Shown here in pieces: positions 38,466 through 46,994 of a stretch of DNA of 64,000 nucleotides. Every line of letters starts with the position of its first letter. Within the stretch, counting starts at the first letter, position 1. Made by a program: the position numbers and the translations under genes. The stretch is from CAVRXZ01 sp963773035. Its GTDB lineage: Bacteria > Acidobacteriota > Vicinamibacteria > Vicinamibacterales > CAVVIG01. The notes below the pieces were generated by a model. The model worked only from the letters and a program-made list of their open reading frames with translations, was not told the origin of the DNA and ran no database searches. The DNA is taken from the NCBI GenBank assembly GCA_963773035.1, contig CAVYZX010000009.1:248001-312000 (forward strand), read 5' to 3'.

Positions 38466-38627
38466 TCGACCCGGATCTGGATATCCTTAACCTGGGCGCC
38501 AGCCCCGCTTATAATCCGCTGTCGATCGGCAATTTCCCAGCTTCGCTGAAACCTGGTCTCGAGTTCTTCGCCGAAGGAAGCGGCCGTATAATCCCGCTAA
38601 TTGAATCCGCGCCGAGCGCGACTGAGC

Positions 38628-38706
38628 GGAGCGCGCCGCCTTCGCGCCTGTGGCGCTTCGGCGTGCCTCGCCAAAGCTCGCCAGACTGTTCAGCGAGCGG
38701 AGGCGG
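38628..38706. repeat. Dispersed palindromic repeat, copy c
   Basis: GCCGCCTTCGCGCC and GCGCTTCGGCG on one side meet GCCTCGCC, AGCTCGCC and AGCGGAGGCGG on the other, forming an imperfect long hairpin just upstream of the LVIVD gene. Translated on the minus strand it yields SFGEARRSATGAKAA, almost the same artefact as copy a on the plus strand, so the two copies are inverted relative to each other. Confidence 0.65.
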
Positions 38707-38724
38707 GAAGAAAGAGAGGGGCAG

Positions 38725-40215
38725 ATGAGGCGGTTGTTTCTCGCAATCGTGGCCCTGGGAATCGTCGCCCTTGCCGCGGGCCCATCCGCGCAACGTGGCG
38801 CCGAAAGCAGCAGCATGCAGCTCGTCGGCTCGAACGATCTGCAGGGCAGGAGCGCCTACCAGCCGGTCATCCACAAGCAGGGCAATCGCTGGTTCGCATA
38901 CGTCGGCCACCATGGTGGGACGACGATGAACTCGCTGACTGGTAAGCAGGAGGCGAACGGCACGTCAATCGTTGACGTGACCGATCCGAAGCAGCCGAAA
39001 TACATCGCCCACATTCCGGGTGAGGCCGCTGGGCAAGGTGAAGCGGGCGGCGCTCAGATGGTACGTGTCTGCAACGGCAGCGATTTGCCGAAGGCGGACA
39101 AGAGCAAGGTCTATCTGCTGCGTAGCTTCGGCACATCAGGCCACGAAGTGTGGGACGTCACCGATCCAGCCAAGCCGAACCGGTTGACTGTTGTCGTCAG
39201 CGGTGTTCGAGACACGCACAAGAACTGGTGGGAGTGCGATACAGGCATTGCCTACCTTGTCTCGGGTCCACAGGACTGGCGCGCGCGGCGCATGACGCAA
39301 ATCTACGATCTGAGCGATCCGTCGAAACCCGTATTCATTCGGAATTTCGGTTTGCCGGGGCAACAGCCTGGATCGTCGGGTTCCGTGCCGACGGACTTGC
39401 ACGGCGCCATTTCGACCGGCCCGAAAGGAAACCGCGTCTACTTCGGGTACGGAACAGGCGCCAACGGCATTCTTCAGATCGTCGATCGAGAGAAGCTCCT
39501 GAACGGACCCAAAGAACCCACCGAGGCCAATCTCGTCTACCCGCAGATCACCCGATTCGACATGCCTGGGGACGCCGGCGCGCACACCGCGTTTCCGCTG
39601 CTCAGCATGCGCTTGACGGAGTTTGCGCATCAGAAAACGCGGCCGGCGACGACACCGGCTCCGGGAGGTCACGATCACGGCGAGTCCGAGGCGGTCGAAA
39701 AAACGCAGGCGCAACGGAACTTCGTCGCAGTCGTCGGGGAAACGATCGCCAACGAATGTTTCGAGAATCGGCAAATGCTGCGCATCATGGACGTGACGGT
39801 CGAAACACGGCCGATGGGTGTATCCAGTTGGACGGTGCCAGAGTCGAGCGGCAACTTCTGCGAGCGCGGCGGGCGGTTCGGTACGCACTCGTCGAACGAG
39901 AACATGACGTCGATCTACTACAACCGGGTCATCTTCCTGGCGCACTTCAATGCCGGCGTGCGCGCGATCGACATCCGCGATCCCTTCAATCCCAAGGAAA
40001 TCGGGTTCTATATTCCGGGCGTCACCGACAAGACCGACAAGCGATGCGTCGGGACAGGGGCCGACCAGCGGTGTAAGGTGGCCATTCAGACGAACAACGT
40101 CGAAGTGGACGACCGAGGTTATGTGTACCTCGCCGATCGCGCCAACACCGGCCTACACATTGTCGAGTTGACGGGTCCTGCACGACGGGTTGCGAATTTC
40201 AACGAGGGGAGGTAG
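38725..40215 (+). CDS. LVIVD/beta-propeller repeat exported protein
   Basis: A 496-residue exported protein; ATG 38725 follows GAGAGGGGCAG and begins the signal peptide (LFLAIVALGIVALAAG). It is built of LVIVD-type blades with recurring signatures TSIVDVTDPKQPKYIAHIPG, HEVWDVTDPAKPNRL, MTQIYDLSDPSKPVFIRNFG and AIDIRDPFNPKEIGFYIPG. A His-rich loop (GGHDHGESE) and several Cys could bind metal. The frame upstream of the ATG runs through a palindromic repeat and is not coding. Such propellers usually bind ligands or partners at the cell surface; no enzymatic motif is seen. Confidence 0.8.
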   Translation: MRRLFLAIVALGIVALAAGPSAQRGAESSSMQLVGSNDLQGRSAYQPVIHKQGNRWFAYVGHHGGTTMNSLTGKQEANGTSIVDVTDPKQPKYIAHIPGEAAGQGEAGGAQMVRVCNGSDLPKADKSKVYLLRSFGTSGHEVWDVTDPAKPNRLTVVVSGVRDTHKNWWECDTGIAYLVSGPQDWRARRMTQIYDLSDPSKPVFIRNFGLPGQQPGSSGSVPTDLHGAISTGPKGNRVYFGYGTGANGILQIVDREKLLNGPKEPTEANLVYPQITRFDMPGDAGAHTAFPLLSMRLTEFAHQKTRPATTPAPGGHDHGESEAVEKTQAQRNFVAVVGETIANECFENRQMLRIMDVTVETRPMGVSSWTVPESSGNFCERGGRFGTHSSNENMTSIYYNRVIFLAHFNAGVRAIDIRDPFNPKEIGFYIPGVTDKTDKRCVGTGADQRCKVAIQTNNVEVDDRGYVYLADRANTGLHIVELTGPARRVANFNEGR

Positions 40216-40261
40216 GGCAGGAAGGGCGGGAAAGGCAGGAGGGCGGGAAGGGCAGGAGGGA
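40215..40261. repeat. G-rich tandem repeat, GGGCAGGAA type
   Basis: Units such as GGGCAGGAA, GGGCGGGAAA, GGCAGGAGG and GCGGGAAGG run directly on from the LVIVD stop codon. The strand asymmetry and location match the other post-stop tandem repeats at 13521 and 25438, though the unit is longer, at eight to ten bases. Confidence 0.7.
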
Positions 40262-40334
40262 GCGCCTGCGGCCACACCGAGCCGAGGACATGTGAATCCG
40301 AGGTGAGGTGTCAGCGTCAGTTCGCGGTGGGGGT

Positions 40335-40405
40335 GCCCGCCTTCGCCAAGGCTACGGCGGGTCCGCCGTAGCTCGGGCGAATGGGACCCGAGCGAAGGCT
40401 GGAGG
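40335..40405. repeat. Dispersed palindromic repeat, copy d
   Basis: A perfect 10-base inverted repeat, GCTACGGCGG at 40351-40360 and its complement at 40363-40372, with a two-base loop. It is bracketed by GCCTTCGCC and GCGAAGGCTGG. It lies 80 bases upstream of the third 'PD-x-x-G-x-W' gene. Confidence 0.75.
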
Positions 40406-40454
40406 GCCCCGCCGCCAGTGAAGAAAAGAGGGGCAGGAAGGGTAGGCCGCACAA

Positions 40455-41459
40455 GTGGGAACTGTGATCGTTTTCAGTCGCGCGCTGACCGTCGCTGTAT
40501 TTGCATTGTCCGCAATCCCCTTCGCGCAGACCCCGGCGCGTCCTGCTAGGACTCCTGACGCGAAGACCGTTAAAGCCTGGACCACTCCGCGCACACCGTG
40601 GGGCGACCCCGACCTCCAGGGAGTCTTTACCAACTCGAACGAATACGCGACTCCTCTCGAGCGGCCCGAACAGTTCGCGGGCAGACGTCTCGACGAGATT
40701 ACCGATGAGGAACTGGCCGGCATCCGGCGCGCCGCGCAGCAGCGCATGGTCGATGCCTTGCCTGGTGGGCGAGTTCGCGGCCCCGATGACTGGTGGTTGC
40801 CGCTGCTCGACCTGGGCAAGCGCAGTCAACCCTGGTCGATCGTCGATCCACCGGACGGCAGGATTCCAGCGCTGACGGCCGATGCGCAGAGGCGTGCTCA
40901 ATCAGCAGGGAGGGTACGCAGTAGTTTTGTCGGCGGGCCGTTCGATGGCCCGGAAGACCTCGGCCTCCTCGAGCGTTGCATCTCGCGCAGCGTGCCGGGT
41001 TCGATGATTCCCGTGATGTACGGCAACACGTATCAATTCGTTCAGACCCCCGGTTACGTCGCGATCGCCTACGAAATCGTCCACGAAGCTCGCATCATTC
41101 CGCTCGACGCGCGTCCGCACGTCGGGCCGGCGATTCGCGAGCATATGGGTGATGCGAGGGGGCACTGGGAAGGCGAGACGTTGGTGGTCGAGACGACCAA
41201 TTTTACGAGCGTGGCAGCCTATCGGGGAGCTCAAGCCGCCACCTTGCGGGTCGTCGAGCGCTTTACACGCGTCGCGCCGGACACCATCAAGTGGACGGCA
41301 ACGATCGAGGACCCGGCAACCTGGACGAGACCCTGGACGATTGCGATGCCGTTGACCGCCGATTCCCACCCGATCATGGCGTTCGACTGCCATGAAGGGA
41401 ATTACGGCTTGAGGAACATCCTCAGCGCTGCGAGGGCTGAAGAGAAAGGCAAACCCTGA
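40455..41459 (+). CDS. Secreted 'PDLQGVF' family protein, copy 3
   Basis: A 334-residue exported protein of the same unnamed family as the genes at 11150 and 12377. It has TPWGDPDLQGVFTNS, DPPDGRIPALTADAQ, ERCISRSVPGSMIP, QFVQTPGYVAIAYE, RIIPLDARPHVG, GHWEGETLVVETTNF and IEDPATWTRPWTI, ending with CHEGNYGLRN. A signal peptide follows the GTG start at 40455; a GTG at 40464 is an alternative. The three copies differ mainly in the middle segment. No catalytic motif is obvious and the function is unknown. Confidence 0.78.
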   Translation: MGTVIVFSRALTVAVFALSAIPFAQTPARPARTPDAKTVKAWTTPRTPWGDPDLQGVFTNSNEYATPLERPEQFAGRRLDEITDEELAGIRRAAQQRMVDALPGGRVRGPDDWWLPLLDLGKRSQPWSIVDPPDGRIPALTADAQRRAQSAGRVRSSFVGGPFDGPEDLGLLERCISRSVPGSMIPVMYGNTYQFVQTPGYVAIAYEIVHEARIIPLDARPHVGPAIREHMGDARGHWEGETLVVETTNFTSVAAYRGAQAATLRVVERFTRVAPDTIKWTATIEDPATWTRPWTIAMPLTADSHPIMAFDCHEGNYGLRNILSAARAEEKGKP

Positions 41460-41465
41460 ACAGCG

Positions 41466-41639
41466 TCAGGCCGATTCCCTGGAAACCCGCTCAGCTTTGA
41501 GTTGCATTTCGCGGTGGCCACGAAGGATGGAACACCAGTCCTTGTGCTCGGCTACCGGCATTCCGCATTCGATGCAGATCCTGATGCGCTGCTTGGGTGG
41601 CTCGCTGCGCATTCCGAACAGACGCTTCAACAATGACAT
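41466..41639 (-). CDS. Small Cys-rich (zinc-ribbon-like) protein, 57 residues
   Basis: A short minus-strand frame, MSLLKRLFGMRSEPPKQR, then CIECGMPVAEHKDWCSI and a basic helical tail. The spacing C-x2-C-x7-H-x3-C can bind one zinc ion. The ATG at 41639 has a G-rich GGGGGGA stretch immediately upstream as ribosome site. It is convergent with the preceding secreted-family gene, whose stop is 7 bases away. Its base composition follows coding rules and the plus-strand readings over it look non-coding. No family is recognised; a small regulatory or ribosome-associated role is possible. Confidence 0.6.
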   Translation of the reverse strand: MSLLKRLFGMRSEPPKQRIRICIECGMPVAEHKDWCSILRGHREMQLKAERVSRESA

Positions 41640-41901
41640 GGTCCCCCCAAGTGGTTCCGATGATTGTCGATACGTTAGACGAGAGCCTGTGGTTCCGGGT
41701 TGGGGCGGGCAGCCGGGTAGAGGGAATCAGTTCCTGCCCTGCGTAATGTAGCGCCGCATCCGAACCGCGACTGACACGATCGTCAGAATATCTTCAGTTG
41801 CGGCACCGTGCACTCCTGAGTAGTATGTCGTGCCGCACGAGAACCGCAAGGAAGTCGTTAAGAACTTGTTGATTGTAAAGGTTTTGAGTCGAGGTGCTCC
41901 G

Positions 41902-42522
41902 ATGAACGCCCGTCGTCTTCTGTTCGGACTGCTCGTTTCAATGGGCCTCGCCTCGGTCTACGGGGCGGAGGCCTTGACAGCTCAGGCATCGCCCGCGAAC
42001 GCGCCAGCAGCGCAAGCGCCTGCCAGGGGGTCCGCCGCGCCTGCACCCGCCCGCGGCACCGCATCGGGACGCAACGTCTACGGCACGCTGGCTCAGGTGA
42101 TGCGAGCCATTCCGTTCCCCAACTCGAACATCGTCTTCGACGTTCAGGACAACGATCCCGCGACCAAGAAGCCCGACCCTAACGGGCCCTACCTCGGCCA
42201 ATATCAGGGTTGGGAAGGCATCGAAAATGCGGGTATCGCGCTCGCAGAAGTCGCCACATTAGTCCTTCTTCCCGGGCGGGTCTGTTCCAACGGCAAACCC
42301 GTACCGCTCGGCCAGGCCGACTTCGTTCAGTACGCTCGAGCGCTCCGAACGACGGGATTGGAGATCTACAACGCGGCGAAGACTCGAAAAGTGGATGCCG
42401 TGAACGACCTCAGCGACAAGCTCACCGAGACCTGTTCGAACTGCCATGACAAGTATCGTCCCGACAGCCGCATTGGCGGTCCGAAAGTGGGGCCCGAAAA
42501 GCGCTGCACGCCTGGAGCCTGA
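41902..42522 (+). CDS. Class II-like monohaem cytochrome c with C-terminal CxxCH
   Basis: A 206-residue exported cytochrome. GAGG lies seven bases before ATG 41902; the longer frame upstream is not supported. A signal peptide (LLFGLLVSMGLASVYG) is followed by an Ala/Pro/Arg-rich linker (residues 25-55) and a helical domain with GTLAQVMRAIPFPNSNIVFD. The haem site CSNCHDKYR lies near the C-terminus, as in cytochrome c' four-helix bundles, which bind gases or carry electrons. Two DUF6644-like membrane genes follow at once (6 and 61 bases), so a shared transcript and a membrane redox role are likely. Confidence 0.8.
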   Translation: MNARRLLFGLLVSMGLASVYGAEALTAQASPANAPAAQAPARGSAAPAPARGTASGRNVYGTLAQVMRAIPFPNSNIVFDVQDNDPATKKPDPNGPYLGQYQGWEGIENAGIALAEVATLVLLPGRVCSNGKPVPLGQADFVQYARALRTTGLEIYNAAKTRKVDAVNDLSDKLTETCSNCHDKYRPDSRIGGPKVGPEKRCTPGA

Positions 42523-42528
42523 GCGCTG

Positions 42529-43059
42529 ATGTGGCCTCCACCGTTTCGAGGATTCTTCGAGTGGGTATCGACGTTCCCGGGCAGCCAATTCCTTCGTGAA
42601 GAGGCCCCGAGCTTTTTCGGCACGTTCCTCACGCTGCACGTCCTCAGCATGTGCCTCTTCCTGGGTCTGGTCTTCATGATGGACCTCCGGTTGCTGGGTG
42701 TCGCCCATCGTCAGATGGCCATTTCACAGATTCAGAAGCGTCTGTTTCCGTGGCAGCTCCTGGGTGCCGCCATCATGACGATCAGCGGTGGCGTGCTGTT
42801 CTACGCACAGCCGATTCTCTACTGGGGCAAGGGGTACTTCTGGGTCAAGATGCTCGTCGCGCTGCCGCTCGCCATGGCAAACCTGCTCTACTTTCACTAC
42901 GCGACGTACCGTTCTGTCGCCGAATGGGATATGGAGCTGCCGCCTCCGTTTCCGGTCAGGATGGCCGGCGTGCTTTCGATCGTGCTATGGCTGGCGGTGC
43001 TCTGTTCCGGACGGCTCGTCGCCTACGATTGGTGGACGATTGTCGAGAACGTGCCTTAG
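42529..43059 (+). CDS. Four-helix membrane protein, DUF6644-like, paralogue 1
   Basis: A 176-residue protein with four predicted transmembrane helices: FGTFLTLHVLSMCLFLGLVF, LLGAAIMTISGGVLFYA, VKMLVALPLAMANLLYF and VLSIVLWLAVLCSGRLVAY. The LHVLS histidine in helix 1, the DLRLLG turn after it and the GRL of the last helix are conserved with the next gene. The DUF6644 assignment is from pattern memory. Histidines in such helices can ligate haem b, which would fit its place behind a cytochrome c, but this is inference. Confidence 0.72.
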   Translation: MWPPPFRGFFEWVSTFPGSQFLREEAPSFFGTFLTLHVLSMCLFLGLVFMMDLRLLGVAHRQMAISQIQKRLFPWQLLGAAIMTISGGVLFYAQPILYWGKGYFWVKMLVALPLAMANLLYFHYATYRSVAEWDMELPPPFPVRMAGVLSIVLWLAVLCSGRLVAYDWWTIVENVP

Positions 43060-43120
43060 CGGGTCGGCCCGAATCGATGATTACAAGGATCGATGATCGA
43101 TGAACTGAGGGAGACTCTGA

Positions 43121-43585
43121 ATGCTGCTGCCGTTTTTCAAATGGATGGAAGAGCTCGCCGTTTACCGCTCGTCCATCTATCTCGGTCCGGCCGTCAATCT
43201 GGTGCACTTGACGTCGATGGTCACGTTCATGGGCGCGCTTCTGATGGTCGATCTGCGCCTGCTCGGCGCCGGGCTCACGAAGCAATCGGTGAGGGAGGTC
43301 GCTCGAAGCGCCTATCCGTGGTTGATCATCGGATTCATCGGGCTGGTTCTCACGGGCGTTCCAGCGATGATGGCGACCGCCACCCAGCAGTACGCGAGCA
43401 ATGTCTTCTGGGCAAAGATGTACATCCTGGCGGCCGCGATTGTTTTCACGTTCACGATTCGGCGCAAAGTAACCAATGCCGACGAGACACGGGTGAGCCC
43501 GGTTTGGGCCAGGCTCGTCGCACTCGTCTCTATAGTGCTCTGGATGAGCGTGGCTGCCGGCGGCCGCTTGATCATGTACCTCTAG
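43121..43585 (+). CDS. Four-helix membrane protein, DUF6644-like, paralogue 2
   Basis: A 154-residue paralogue of the preceding gene, with helices NLVHLTSMVTFMGALLMV, WLIIGFIGLVLTGVPAMM, AKMYILAAAIVFTFTI and LVALVSIVLWMSVAAGGRLI. The shared points are VHLTS, VDLRLLG, FWAKM (compare YFWVKM) and the final GRL-x-x-Y/L. It lacks the N-terminal 25 residues of paralogue 1. A GAGGGAG site precedes ATG 43121. The two probably form a heterodimer in the membrane. Confidence 0.72.
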   Translation: MLLPFFKWMEELAVYRSSIYLGPAVNLVHLTSMVTFMGALLMVDLRLLGAGLTKQSVREVARSAYPWLIIGFIGLVLTGVPAMMATATQQYASNVFWAKMYILAAAIVFTFTIRRKVTNADETRVSPVWARLVALVSIVLWMSVAAGGRLIMYL

Positions 43586-43718
43586 TACCTCTAGCTCGGG
43601 CTACTTACCTCAGTTCTTCGGTCTAAAGGCCAGCGGGGCGCGCCGAACGTCGTAGTGGGATGGTGCGCGACGATCTGTTCGTTCTCCAGTCAGAGAACGT
43701 GGCCACAGTTCAGCCTTC

Positions 43719-44501
43719 GTGATTTCGCTCGCGCTCCACGCGTCCCTCGGTTTCCTGCTCTTGTGGTTCGGCCCTTCGGCGAGACATTCTCAGACCGAAC
43801 GGGCCGTTGCGTCGTCGAAAGATACGCAAAGTCAGATCGTTTGGATCGCTCAACCCGGGCCCGAGGGCGGCGGAGGCGGCGGTGGCAACCGGATGTCAGA
43901 TCCGCCACGACAGGCGAAGCTACCCGGACAAGACCCACGCACGATCCCCGTGGCGCCGCCGGTCGTCGTCGATCTGATCGAGCAGCCGAAGATCGACCTG
44001 AATCCCGTCGCCCAATTGAACATTCCAGCCCTCACTCTCGCATCAGCGACCGAGTCCTTGATCGGCGTTCTGGATCAATCGCCGTCTGCATCGAGTGACT
44101 CGCAGGGTCCCGGTCGGGACAACGGAGCCGGAGACGGAAGAGGTCGAGGTATCGATGGCGGGGACGGTTCCGGACTGGGCCCGGGAGGCGGAGGCAACCG
44201 TGGTGGTCCGCGTGGGGCGGGAAGCGGGGCCATCAGTCCCAGATTGATTCGACAGGTTCCGCCGCAGTACACGTCCGAAGCCATGCGTGCCAGAATTCAA
44301 GGCGTCGCTCTGGTTCGATGCATCGTCCGAACGACGGGAGCACCGACCGATTGCGAGATTTCGCGTTCACTCGATTCCACGTTTGGACTGGATCAAGAGG
44401 CGCTGAAAGCCGCACGCCAATGGCAGTTCATGCCGGGAACATTGAGTGGCGAGCGCGTGAACGTCCCGGTCGTTATCGAAATGACATTCAGCATCAGGTG
44501 A
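43719..44501 (+). CDS. TonB-family energy-transducer-like protein (start uncertain)
   Basis: About 260 residues. An N-terminal transmembrane anchor (VISLALHASLGFLLLWFG) is followed by a Gly/Pro-rich periplasmic linker with GGGGGGG and GPGGGGNRGGPRGAG, and then a TonB C-terminal fold (LIRQVPPQYTSEAMRARIQG, LRSIVRTTG-like strand, ALKAARQWQFMPGTLSGERV). The GTG at 43719 has no ribosome site. A frame from ATG 43660 (MVRDDLFVLQSENVATVQP) would join if one base is missing near 43717, which would give a cytoplasmic N-terminus. Only one terminal TonB domain is present. It would energise an outer-membrane receptor not in this window. Confidence 0.75.
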   Translation: MISLALHASLGFLLLWFGPSARHSQTERAVASSKDTQSQIVWIAQPGPEGGGGGGGNRMSDPPRQAKLPGQDPRTIPVAPPVVVDLIEQPKIDLNPVAQLNIPALTLASATESLIGVLDQSPSASSDSQGPGRDNGAGDGRGRGIDGGDGSGLGPGGGGNRGGPRGAGSGAISPRLIRQVPPQYTSEAMRARIQGVALVRCIVRTTGAPTDCEISRSLDSTFGLDQEALKAARQWQFMPGTLSGERVNVPVVIEMTFSIR

Positions 44502-44518
44502 ACTGACGGCCTTCTCAG

Positions 44519-45286
44519 TTGCGCCCACGCGTCGTGAGATACTCACCCTTTGTGTGGGTGTGGTTGATCCCGATCGCAGGTTCGGCGATTGTCGCGCTCG
44601 CACACCTGGCTCCCACGCGATTCATCCTCGACCGGATGGCCGGCTCTCGAGCCGTCTGGCACATGCCGAGAGATTCGCCTGCAACGGTATATCTGACGTA
44701 CGACGACGGGCCAAACCCGACCACCACGCCAGACCTTCTGGACGTGCTAGCTCATGAGCGGGTTCACGCAACGTTCTTTCTGATCGATCAACACATCACC
44801 GACGAGACCGCCCCGATCGTCCGACGAATGTTCGATGAAGGACATTCGGTCGGGCTGCATTCCGCCGCGAAGAGCTACATGCTGCTGACGCCGTCCGACC
44901 TCGCTCGCACGTTGACTGCCGCTGCCGATCGCATCGAACAAGCCGGCGGGATGGCGCCCTGCCGAGTCTTCAGGCCACGGGGTGGATGGCGGAGCAGCTC
45001 GATGTACGACGGCCTGCGGCAGATCGACTACCGACTGGTCGGTTGGGGATGGATGTTGTGGGACGTTCAGGTGTTTGGCAACCGTTCGGCCGACAAGACC
45101 TTCGACCGGCTCAGATCGCGCGTCCAGGCAGGGGACATCGTCGTGATGCATGATGGCGATGAGTCGGCCCCACGGAAGGACCAGCGGCACACGGTGGACG
45201 CGACTGCACGGTTGATCCCAGCTTTGCGCAACCAGGGATTCGTGTTTGGTACAGTGTGTCGGAACGCCGATAAGGAGACGAGGTGA
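44519..45286 (+). CDS. Polysaccharide deacetylase-like (NodB fold) with atypical motif 2
   Basis: A 255-residue membrane-anchored protein. The start is TTG at 44519, and the first helix is FVWVWLIPIAGSAIVALAHL. The NodB domain shows motif 1 as TYDDGPNPTTT, motif 3 as FRPRGGWRS, and later VVMHDGDESAP. Motif 2 reads HSAAKS; the second metal-binding His (or Asn) of H-x3-H is Lys. Metal binding and deacetylase activity are thus doubtful. Its TGA overlaps the next gene's GTG in GTGA, so it is coupled to an AmpG-like transporter, which points to peptidoglycan handling. Confidence 0.78.
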   Translation: MRPRVVRYSPFVWVWLIPIAGSAIVALAHLAPTRFILDRMAGSRAVWHMPRDSPATVYLTYDDGPNPTTTPDLLDVLAHERVHATFFLIDQHITDETAPIVRRMFDEGHSVGLHSAAKSYMLLTPSDLARTLTAAADRIEQAGGMAPCRVFRPRGGWRSSSMYDGLRQIDYRLVGWGWMLWDVQVFGNRSADKTFDRLRSRVQAGDIVVMHDGDESAPRKDQRHTVDATARLIPALRNQGFVFGTVCRNADKETR

Positions 45287-46902
45287 CGACGACTTCAAAG
45301 CCGAGAGCGGGCGCGTTTGCCAGCCTCGCTCGAGCCATGAGCTCGTGGCGGACGGCTTCGGTCGCGCTGCTGTCGTTTTCGTCCGGACTCCCGCTCGGCC
45401 TTGTCTGGTACGCCATCCCAGACTGGATGCGGGACATCGGCGTCGACATTCGGGTGGTCGGGCTGTTTACGTTGGCGCAGGCCCCTTGGGCGTTCAAGGT
45501 GATCTGGGCGCCGTTGGTGGATCGCTATGTCCCGCCATTCTGGGGTCGTCGTCGCGGCTGGATGGCTGTGACGCAGCTGGCACTGGCGGTGTTGGGATTG
45601 ATGCTGGCGGGAGTCGGCCACCAACCCGATGCGCTCTGGGTGGTGGGAGCGCTGGCACTCGCGATTGCCCTTGCGTCAGCGACTCAGGACATCGCGTACG
45701 ACGCTTATACCGTCGAGGTGTTGAGCCGGGAGGAGCAGGGAGCGGCGGTTGGCGCGAAGACCGCCCTCTATCGCGCCGCTCTACTCGTTGGTGGCGCGGC
45801 AATCACCTTTGCGGCACGGTTTGGCTGGCCCGTCGTGAACGTACTGCTGGCGGCCATCTACGTGCCGATGCTGATCCTGACCTGGAAAGCGCCAGAACCC
45901 CAAGTCGAGGTGCCGGCGCCGCGAAGCTTGCGCGAAGCGGTCTGGCAACCGTTCCTCGGGTTCCTCGCACGTCATCGCGCCATGGAAATCCTCGCGTTCG
46001 TCCTTCTGTACAAGATTGCCGATCAGCTCGCCCAGGCTCTCACTCGTCCATTTCTCATCGACATGGGATACAGCGCGTATCACCGCGGGATCGCTCTGGC
46101 GAGCATCAGCGTGGCGGCGACCATTGCAGGTGCGTTCGTCGGAGGGTGGGTGACGACGCTGGCGGGTTTGGGACACTCATTGTGGGTGTTCGGTGTCCTG
46201 CAGGTCTTCTCGAATCTGGGATACTTCATGCTGTCCCGTCTTCCGGCGCCGAACATTTCGTTCATGTACGGCGCCGCAGGTTTCGAGCTTTTTACTTCCG
46301 GCCTTGGCACCGGCGCCTTCTCGGTCCTGCTGATCCGGCTCACACAGAAACGATTCTCGGCCACTCAGTACGCACTCTTCTCCAGTCTCTTCGCGCTGCC
46401 TCGCGTACTTGCCGGGCCGATCAGCGGATTCGCCGTCGATGCCGTCGGCTGGCCCACATTTTTTCTCTCGACGATGGTGTTGGGGATTCCAGGGCTGATG
46501 ATGCTGGCTCGATTCGTGCCTATTGGCGTGCGAGAGCCTGAGTTCACCGTCGAAGAGATCCCCAGGACGAGGATTCCGGCATCCAGTTCCTCACTCGCGG
46601 TTCGAGGCGTCACCGCAGGATTGCTCGTTGGCGTCGGCTCCGTTGCGCTCATCGCATTTCTCGACACACTCAAGACCATGCGCGAAGTGCCGGCTGCGGG
46701 ATTCAGGTTCGCGGCTGCGTTTGCCAGGGTGTGGCATCCTGCCGGCGCGGCCGACTGGTTGCAACTGCTTGGCATCGTCGTATTCGCCGCCATCGTGGGA
46801 CTGTTCGTTGCTGCAGCGGTTGCAGCGAAACACGGGATCGTCGGCGTGATGCAACCTGAGACGCCGGATGAAGCTGCCGGTGTGACGCACCAAAACGCCT
46901 GA
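45283..46902 (+). CDS. AmpG-like MFS transporter
   Basis: A 539-residue major-facilitator protein with about 12-14 transmembrane helices. The N-terminal region (LSFSSGLPLGLVWYAIPDWM, then KVIWAPLVDRYVPPFWGRRR) and the loop SATQDIAYDAYTVEVL are the AmpG/ acetyl-CoA-transporter signature, which imports muropeptides in enterobacteria. The start GTG 45283 overlaps the preceding stop. The tail beyond about residue 440 adds two extra helices. It probably moves cell-wall fragments or related solutes into the cytoplasm, in keeping with the coupled NodB-like gene. Confidence 0.82.
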   Translation: MTTTSKPRAGAFASLARAMSSWRTASVALLSFSSGLPLGLVWYAIPDWMRDIGVDIRVVGLFTLAQAPWAFKVIWAPLVDRYVPPFWGRRRGWMAVTQLALAVLGLMLAGVGHQPDALWVVGALALAIALASATQDIAYDAYTVEVLSREEQGAAVGAKTALYRAALLVGGAAITFAARFGWPVVNVLLAAIYVPMLILTWKAPEPQVEVPAPRSLREAVWQPFLGFLARHRAMEILAFVLLYKIADQLAQALTRPFLIDMGYSAYHRGIALASISVAATIAGAFVGGWVTTLAGLGHSLWVFGVLQVFSNLGYFMLSRLPAPNISFMYGAAGFELFTSGLGTGAFSVLLIRLTQKRFSATQYALFSSLFALPRVLAGPISGFAVDAVGWPTFFLSTMVLGIPGLMMLARFVPIGVREPEFTVEEIPRTRIPASSSSLAVRGVTAGLLVGVGSVALIAFLDTLKTMREVPAAGFRFAAAFARVWHPAGAADWLQLLGIVVFAAIVGLFVAAAVAAKHGIVGVMQPETPDEAAGVTHQNA

Positions 46903-46936
46903 GCCAGAGCCGCCCAGGCCGAGCTAAGCTGGGCAT

Positions 46937-46986
46937 TCGACCGTTCAACTCGGTTCGGGAGGACCCTTCGGAACGGTCGATATACT
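46937..46986 (+). promoter_or_regulatory. Inverted repeat and -10-like box ahead of the aminotransferase
   Basis: A perfect 10-base inverted repeat, TCGACCGTTC at 46937-46946 and GAACGGTCGA at 46971-46980, is followed at once by TATACT (46981-46986), a good -10 hexamer. The start codon at 46995 lies only eight bases behind it, so a transcript from this box would be leaderless or nearly so. No clear -35 is seen, and the repeat could be a regulator site or a terminator for the transporter gene. Confidence 0.45.
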
Positions 46987-46994
46987 AAAGCCAC

